The notes under the pieces: model-generated | Database searches by the model: none | Told to the model about the DNA's origin: nothing | What the model saw: only the letters and a program-made list of their open reading frames with translations | From: an uncultured Bacteroidota bacterium | GTDB lineage: Bacteria > Bacteroidota > Bacteroidia > UKL13-3 | Length of the DNA stretch: 6,290 nt | Reading direction: 5' to 3' | Assembly (NCBI GenBank): GCA_903898215.1 | Contig: CAIUEQ010000175.1 | Span: 1-6,290 of the forward strand | Shown: positions 5,213-6,290 of the stretch, piece after piece | Layout: every line of letters starts with the position of its first letter | How positions within the stretch are numbered: position 1 is the stretch's first letter | Position numbers and translations under genes: made by a program

Positions 5213-6277
5213 ATGAAAAAAATATTAATTACCGGAGGTGCCGGATTTATTGGGTCTCATGTAGTGAGGCTATTTGTAAATAAATATCCTGAGTGCGAAA
5301 TCTATAATTTAGATAAATTAACTTATGCAGGCAATCTCGAGAATTTAACCGACATCGAGAATAAGCCAAACTACCATTTTATTAAAGGCGATATTGTTGA
5401 TGCAGATTATATCTATCAGCTTTTTGCTGAACATCAATTTGATAGTGTTATACATCTTGCAGCCGAAAGTCATGTTGATCGTTCGATTACTAACCCAACT
5501 GAATTTGTAATGACAAATGTTGTTGGAACGGTTAATCTTTTGAATGCTGCAAAAAGCAATTGGCAATTGGCAATTGGCAATGGAGTTTCTGAAAATTTAT
5601 TTTATCACGTTTCAACTGATGAAGTATATGGAAGTTTGCATGATGGTGGTTTCTTTTTAGAAAACACACCATACGATCCGCAATCGCCTTATTCAGCAAG
5701 CAAAGCCAGCTCCGATCATTTTGTAAGAGCTTATCACAATACCTACAAATTACCAATCGTGATTAGCAATTGTTCAAACAATTACGGACCGAATCAATTT
5801 CCCGAAAAACTTATTCCGCTTTTTATAAATAATATCAGAAACAATAAACCCTTACCCGTATATGGTAAAGGCGAAAATGTGAGAGATTGGTTATTTGTGG
5901 TTGATCATGCACGTGCCATTGATGATGTTTTTCATAAAGGAAAAATTGGCGAAACATATAATATCGGAGGATTTAATGAATGGAAAAATCTTGATCTGAT
6001 CAAAGTGATTTGCAAAGTGATGGATAAAAAACTTGGAAGAGAAATTGGCGAGTCTAAAAAATTAATTTCATATGTAACCGATCGTGCCGGACATGATTTA
6101 CGCTATGCTATCGATGCAAATAAAATTATGAATGAATTGGGATGGAAACCATCGTTGCAATTTGAAGAAGGAATAGAAAAAACAATTGATTGGTATCTTA
6201 CAAATCAGAAGTGGCTTGATGATGTAACGAGTGGAGATTATGCAAAGTATTACGAGAAGTTGTATGTGGGAAGGTAG
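5213..6277 (+). CDS. rfbB: dTDP-glucose 4,6-dehydratase
   Basis: This NAD-dependent enzyme converts dTDP-glucose to dTDP-4-keto-6-deoxyglucose, the second step to dTDP-L-rhamnose and other deoxysugars of O-antigen or capsule. At 354 residues it has the family length. Visible motifs are T-G-G-A-G-F-I-G-S at 7-15 (NAD binding), L-A-A-E-S-H-V-D-R-S at 82-91, and S-T-D-E-V-Y-G at 134-140 with the dehydratase-specific D136-E137 pair. Y160 and K164 in S-P-Y-S-A-S-K, N-N-Y-G-P-N-Q at 189-195, R-D-W-L-F-V-V-D-H at 224-232 and Y-N-I-G-G at 249-253 complete the pattern. Residues 115-124 are encoded by a 7-bp tandem repeat lying in the variable loop before the catalytic strand, apparently a few residues longer than I would expect. 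The ATG is clear, with no Shine-Dalgarno. The usual partners rfbA, rfbC and rfbD would lie to the right, outside the window. Confidence 0.96.
   Translation: MKKILITGGAGFIGSHVVRLFVNKYPECEIYNLDKLTYAGNLENLTDIENKPNYHFIKGDIVDADYIYQLFAEHQFDSVIHLAAESHVDRSITNPTEFVMTNVVGTVNLLNAAKSNWQLAIGNGVSENLFYHVSTDEVYGSLHDGGFFLENTPYDPQSPYSASKASSDHFVRAYHNTYKLPIVISNCSNNYGPNQFPEKLIPLFINNIRNNKPLPVYGKGENVRDWLFVVDHARAIDDVFHKGKIGETYNIGGFNEWKNLDLIKVICKVMDKKLGREIGESKKLISYVTDRAGHDLRYAIDANKIMNELGWKPSLQFEEGIEKTIDWYLTNQKWLDDVTSGDYAKYYEKLYVGR
5556..5583. repeat. 7-bp tandem repeat (GCAATTG x4) inside rfbB
   Basis: Three exact GCAATTG units and a fourth GCAATGG lie head to tail within rfbB, encoding residues 115-124 (S-N-W-Q-L-A-I-G-N-G). 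Because 7 is not a multiple of 3 the array is read in all three frames in turn. None of the six frames contains a stop, so it can sit inside a gene without truncating it. Confidence 0.85.
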
Positions 6278-6278
6278 T

Positions 6279-6290
6279 TTTTAGCTGCTA
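6279..6290. repeat. Inverted GCTAAAA unit after rfbB, cut by the window end
   Basis: TTTTAGC at 6279-6285, immediately after the rfbB stop, is the reverse complement of the GCTAAAA unit found just before rfbB. TGCTA follows up to the edge. One 7-base match may be chance; the sequence beyond 6290 is needed to tell whether an array continues. Confidence 0.3.

Noticed and set aside
5173..5583. Short repeats considered as a CRISPR array
   Set aside because: The units are 7 bp, contiguous and without spacers, and no cas genes are present.
5345..5756. Two minus-strand open frames inside rfbB
   Set aside because: Both are antisense to conserved dehydratase motifs; one is kept open by the stop-free 7-bp repeat.

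Overview
The window looks like ordinary chromosome from a member of the Bacteroidota. It is AT-rich and the genes lack Shine-Dalgarno sequences. Several start regions carry the Bacteroidota promoter pattern, a -33 TTTG/TTG about 20 bases from a -7 TAnnTTTG box. The one exported protein has a signal peptide ending A|Q, common in this phylum. Genus cannot be read from the sequence.

Left part (1-532, minus strand): a HigB-family toxin gene runs off the left edge just before its stop codon. Its promoter carries a perfect 17-bp palindrome that is a good candidate operator for the antitoxin HigA, whose gene would lie outside the window. Upstream of it on the same strand are a tRNA-Asn(GTT) gene, its intrinsic terminator and a likely promoter. 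The toxin module therefore sits directly past the 3' end of a tRNA gene.

Middle part (559-3980, plus strand): a PfkB-family kinase of unknown substrate; a hexameric-type glutamate dehydrogenase with a near-consensus promoter and a strong terminator; a short membrane-anchored phosphatidylserine decarboxylase (phosphatidylethanolamine synthesis); and a 78-residue secreted Lys/Glu-rich protein with a four-cysteine tail, closed by a strong terminator. These appear to be separate or loosely linked transcription units rather than one pathway.

Right part (3981-6290, plus strand): UDP-glucose 4-epimerase (galE) and dTDP-glucose 4,6-dehydratase (rfbB), both extended SDR enzymes making nucleotide sugars for surface polysaccharide. 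They probably begin a longer cluster continuing to the right. Short simple repeats are concentrated here: an 11-bp direct repeat over the galE stop codon, a 7-bp tandem repeat just before rfbB, a different 7-bp tandem repeat inside rfbB, and an inverted copy of the first unit right after rfbB.

I do not see a clearly new multi-gene system. The items most worth following up are the in-gene and intergenic 7-bp repeats, the small Cys-rich exported protein, and the higB promoter/operator arrangement.
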